From: Stramonita haemastoma
Taxonomy: Eukaryota; Mollusca; Gastropoda; Neogastropoda; Muricidae
Length of the DNA stretch: 22,500 nt
Assembly (NCBI GenBank): GCA_030674155.1
Contig: CM060316.1
Location: forward strand, 77,350,853-77,373,352
Direction of reading: 5' to 3'
Shown here: positions 19,955 to 22,500 of the stretch, piece by piece
Position numbering within the stretch: position 1 is the first letter of the stretch
Layout: each line of letters opens with the position of its first letter
Translations under genes and position numbers: made by a program
The notes under the pieces: model-generated
Databases searched by the model: none
Told to the model about the DNA's origin: nothing
The model's input: only the letters and a program-made list of their open reading frames with translations

Positions 19955-20665
19955 ATCGTCTTATAAACACCTTCTCACATTAAACCTCTAACAAACACGT
20001 ATTGACATTGACCCTCTAATAAACACTTATTGACGTTGACGTTCTAACAAACACGTATTGATAGTAAACCTCTAACAACCACTTATTGACATTGACGCAC
20101 TAAAAACACTTATTGACATTGACGCACTAACAAACACTTATTGACATTGACGCACTAACAAACACTTATTGACATTGACGCTCTAACAGTTATTGGCATT
20201 GACGCTCTAAAAAACACTTTATTAACAACTTGACGCTCTAACAGTTAATTATGGCATTGACGCTCTAACGGTTATTGACATTGACTCTCTAACAGTTATT
20301 GACATTGACCCTCTAACAAACAGTTATTGACATTGAACCTCTAACAAACACTTATTGACATTGACGCTCTAACAAACACTTATTGACATTAATCCTTTCT
20401 CAGAAAGGTATTGACATTGGTGCACTAACAAACAGTTATTGACATTGATGCACTAACAAACACTTATTAACATTAATCCTTTAACAGACAGGTATTGACA
20501 TTGACGCTCTAACAAACATTACTGACATTGATGCTCTGACACTTATCAACATTAATCCTTAAACAGACAATTATTGACGATAATCCGCCAATGGATAAGG
20601 ATTTGCGTTAATCTTCCGATTGCCAGTAATTGCGTTAATCCGCCGAAAGGTACAGAAGTTAAACC
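19955..20665. repeat. ~28-bp minisatellite, about 25 units
   Basis: The consensus unit is close to CTCTAACAAACACTTATTG plus ACATTGACG. A 24-bp variant lacks AACA (CTCTAACAGTTATTG...). Units 5-7 and 13-15 are nearly identical. From about 20395 units ending ATTAATCC alternate with the main type, and beyond 20570 the repeats fade into CCGCC-containing degenerate copies. No spacers of unique sequence occur, so it is a tandem repeat and not a CRISPR array. Confidence 0.94.
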
Positions 20666-21188
20666 TCCATCACTTAGATTCCACACATTCAGTTTTGGTG
20701 TACTCTCAAAGCCAGCACTGTTAAACTTGTAATTTTGCTGTGCTCTATAACTCAAGCATTTCGCTTGCCATGAAAAGAAGCTACCGGTGCCAATCTTCCA
20801 TAAGTCGGTTGATAAGTAAAAGGTGGAATCGCCACCGAGTCATATCCTTTGGGCGACGTGGAGCCCCTTTTGAAGCAATAGCCACTAAGCCCGCTGCTGA
20901 AGCAGCAATGCCGTAATCGTGGAGCCAGACTGAGGTAAGTAGCCCACTGTAAAACAAAGACTCTGGCTAAAGCCCTCCCTGACAGTGCCTATAAATATTC
21001 CAGTCCTGAAGGCTTTCACACAGAATTCCCCAAAGCCTTGGAAATAGAAGGGAAATCCCCCATGAAGGCTGGAAGAGCTGCCAAAATCCCAGATAGTTAT
21101 TTGCTTCCATTTGATGATGATTGATGACGGTGTCAATGATGATGCCAGGAATATCAGACCGGGTTATGAGGCGGTGTGGAATTCTGTT
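20666..21188. other. Unassigned sequence
   Basis: Moderate GC with no open frame of note. A GAGGTAAGT match to a splice donor at 20932-20940 stands alone. Confidence 0.5.
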
Positions 21189-21405
21189 GAGGGCAGGATG
21201 GCCTAGTGGGAAGAGGGCCTCAACGAGTGACGCGTCAGCAACTGAGGGCGCGAGGTCCAGTCTCCCCTAATATGTCTCTGTCAATAGTTTTCCTCGGGAG
21301 TTAACATTGGTACTAACCCCACTCCCCTGACAATCCTTCGGGTGAGACCAGAAACTCAGGTCCCTTGTGCGAACCACGGTATGCACAGGTCAAAACCCCG
21401 TTCTT
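21189..21405 (+). mobile_element. SINE family A, 3'-truncated copy (A9)
   Basis: Head with A box TGGCCTAGTGG (21199-21209) and a decayed B box (GAGGTCCAGTCTC, about 21253-21265). Then 'cctcgggagttaacattgg', 'actcccctgac', 'ccttcgggtgagac' and the start of the middle body to 'aggtcaaaacc'. The 3' body and tail are missing. Confidence 0.83.
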
Positions 21406-21611
21406 GGGCAAAGCTTAGAGCTCTCTCTCTCTCTGCATTAGAATGTTGTCATGCTTTAAATATGATATTGAACTTGTCTTCAGCCATGACAAGCTTCTAG
21501 CACAACAACCGAGCAGAAGCAGAAGCAGGAAAAATCCTCTGGAATCTTTGCTGAATTGAGCGATACTATATTATGATTGTGTGCCTTTAGCAGAACAGCG
21601 CCGTGCAAGTA

Positions 21612-21895
21612 TCTGCAGGGTGGTTAGAGAAGGGGAGAAACTCCATCGTCTGGAAGGTGAGAGGTTGCGGGTCCATTTGTCCCCTGAATCCGGACACTGT
21701 CCGTCCCTTTGACCAGAAGGGCTAGTTCAAATGCTGTTGTTTTGGACGACGCAATAATCCAGGGTCCTGTATGCAGCATATATTTGTAAAATAACCCACG
21801 GCAATATGACAGTAGTCTGTGGCACGATTCTGTTGAAAAAGCAATTTGCCTGAGAAAAAAATATACCGGCAGACAGAATTTGTGTTTTAATTGGA
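21612..21895 (+). mobile_element. SINE family C, head and body
   Basis: A tRNA-like head (GTGGTTAGAG near 21620; a decayed B-box region about 21668-21680) is followed by 'ttttggacgacgcaataatc', 'tgcagcatatatttgtaaaa', 'aacccacggcaa', 'ggcacgattctgttgaaaaa' and 'tataccggcagacagaatt'. The 'aacccacggcaa...attctgt.gaaaaa' pattern matches a molluscan SINE body as I remember it (recollection, not a search). The 3' end stops at about 21895, just before a CA-rich tract. The missing end resembles the fragment at 5859-6000. Confidence 0.72.
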
Positions 21896-21897
21896 GA

Positions 21898-22051
21898 GCA
21901 AGCACATGAGCACGCAAGCACACTCGCGAGCCCGCACGCACGAACGCATTTCTACACGCACGCGTGCAAGCAAGTACGCATGCACGCGTGCACACACACA
22001 CACTATATACAAACACGCACGCACACAGACACAGACACAGACACAGACACA

Positions 22052-22104
<53 letters not shown>

Positions 22105-22114
22105 GCGCGCGCGC
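21898..22114. repeat. Compound GCAC/CA/CAGACA/CG array
   Basis: Degenerate GCACGCA units, then (CAGACA)n at 22026-22053, pure CA, and a terminal (CG)7. The ordered change in unit type across the array is clear. Confidence 0.95.
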
Positions 22115-22138
22115 TAAGAATAAATAAATAAAACACAA

Positions 22139-22490
22139 GATAGCCTGATGGTCAGAGTGATGCTCTTGTGATCTGCTGACCCGAGCTCCAGTCTCTTTTA
22201 AGGGGATTTTTCTTCTGGAATTAACATCAGTGCCCACTCCACTCCCCAAAGGTCCTTCGGGAGAGACTATAAACCGAGGCCCTCGTGCGAACGCACGCAG
22301 AACATCTTGCGCACACGTTAAAACCAGTTCTGCTTTTCGAAAGAGTAGGCCATTGTGTGCTGGTAGGAACGGATGACAACATTTACAACACTGCATACAC
22401 ACGGGGACTGGATGTATAAAAAAAAATAAATAAATAAAAAGCACACGAATGCTTATTCCATGATCGTCGATGTAAAAGAATGAATAAACA
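22139..22490 (+). mobile_element. SINE family A, full-length copy (A10)
   Basis: All blocks of copy A2 are present in order. The head has A box TAGCCTGATGG (22141-22151) and a decayed B box AGCTCCAGTCT (22184-22194). The body includes 'ccttcgggagagactataaa', 'cgcacgcagaacatcttgcg' and 'cacggggactggatg'. The end is 'atgtaaaagaatgaataaac'. It starts 25 bases after a CA/CG array. The 'aataaataaataaaacac' just before it may be the tail of another, lost element. Confidence 0.92.
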
Positions 22491-22500
22491 CTTGCCCGTT

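Noticed and set aside
19955..20665. CRISPR array
   Set aside because: Repeats are directly tandem with no unique spacers, units vary in length, and the genome is eukaryotic.
20932..20940. Splice donor (GAGGTAAGT) suggesting an exon
   Set aside because: The upstream sequence has stops in all frames close by and no acceptor or open frame supports an exon.

Overview
The window looks like intergenic or intronic DNA from an animal nuclear genome, most likely a mollusc and probably a marine gastropod. The sequence itself shows long dinucleotide arrays, several tRNA-headed SINE families, decayed LINE reverse-transcriptase remains with many stops and frameshifts, and no credible host gene. The molluscan assignment is inference: it rests on my recollection of molluscan SINE bodies resembling 21612-21895 and 5859-6000, plus the general repeat style. 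I see no rRNA, functional tRNA, CRISPR array, operon or prokaryotic feature.

Layout. 1-335: CA array followed by a SINE (family A) head. 490-5245: a roughly palindromic block, with a diverged inverted repeat (arms about 490-1740 and 4095-5245). Each arm carries a long C-rich/G-rich tract. The arms enclose a + strand RT fragment (1850-2263) and a much longer - strand LINE relic (4066-2345), arranged tail to tail. 5384-6000: an AATAC/GATAC pentamer array and a SINE family C 3' fragment. 6106-7771: one GT array split by a full-length family A SINE and by an 867-bp tRNA-headed, poly(A)-tailed non-coding element (family B). 8134-8956: CT and CA arrays and a LINE-like 3' tail. 9222-9337: a short inverted-repeat element.

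9763-15241 holds more family A copies, a second, older family B copy with a SINE nested in it, and three nearly identical copies of an unrecognised ~166-bp repeat (family D), two of which run straight into CA arrays. 15480-17703: CA arrays, a TGTGT/TGTAT-rich degenerate tract, two more family A remnants and a GAT/GAC/GAG array. 18037-18440: a frameshifted LINE ORF end. 17282 and 18438: a 52-bp inverted repeat with a single mismatch. 19145-19310 and 14130-14330: a further tRNA-derived SINE (family E). 19955-20665: a ~28-bp minisatellite. 21189-22490: family A, family C and a second complete family A copy at the right edge.

By summing my own intervals, simple and tandem repeats cover about 4.4 kb, roughly a fifth of the window, and mobile-element remains cover much of the rest. 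There are no genes working together here. The coherent story is repeat biology: retroelements landing in (CA)n/(GT)n arrays, nested insertions and inverted duplications. The best candidates for something undescribed are the long tRNA-headed family B, the young CA-linked family D, the inverted-arm block and the 52-bp inverted repeat.
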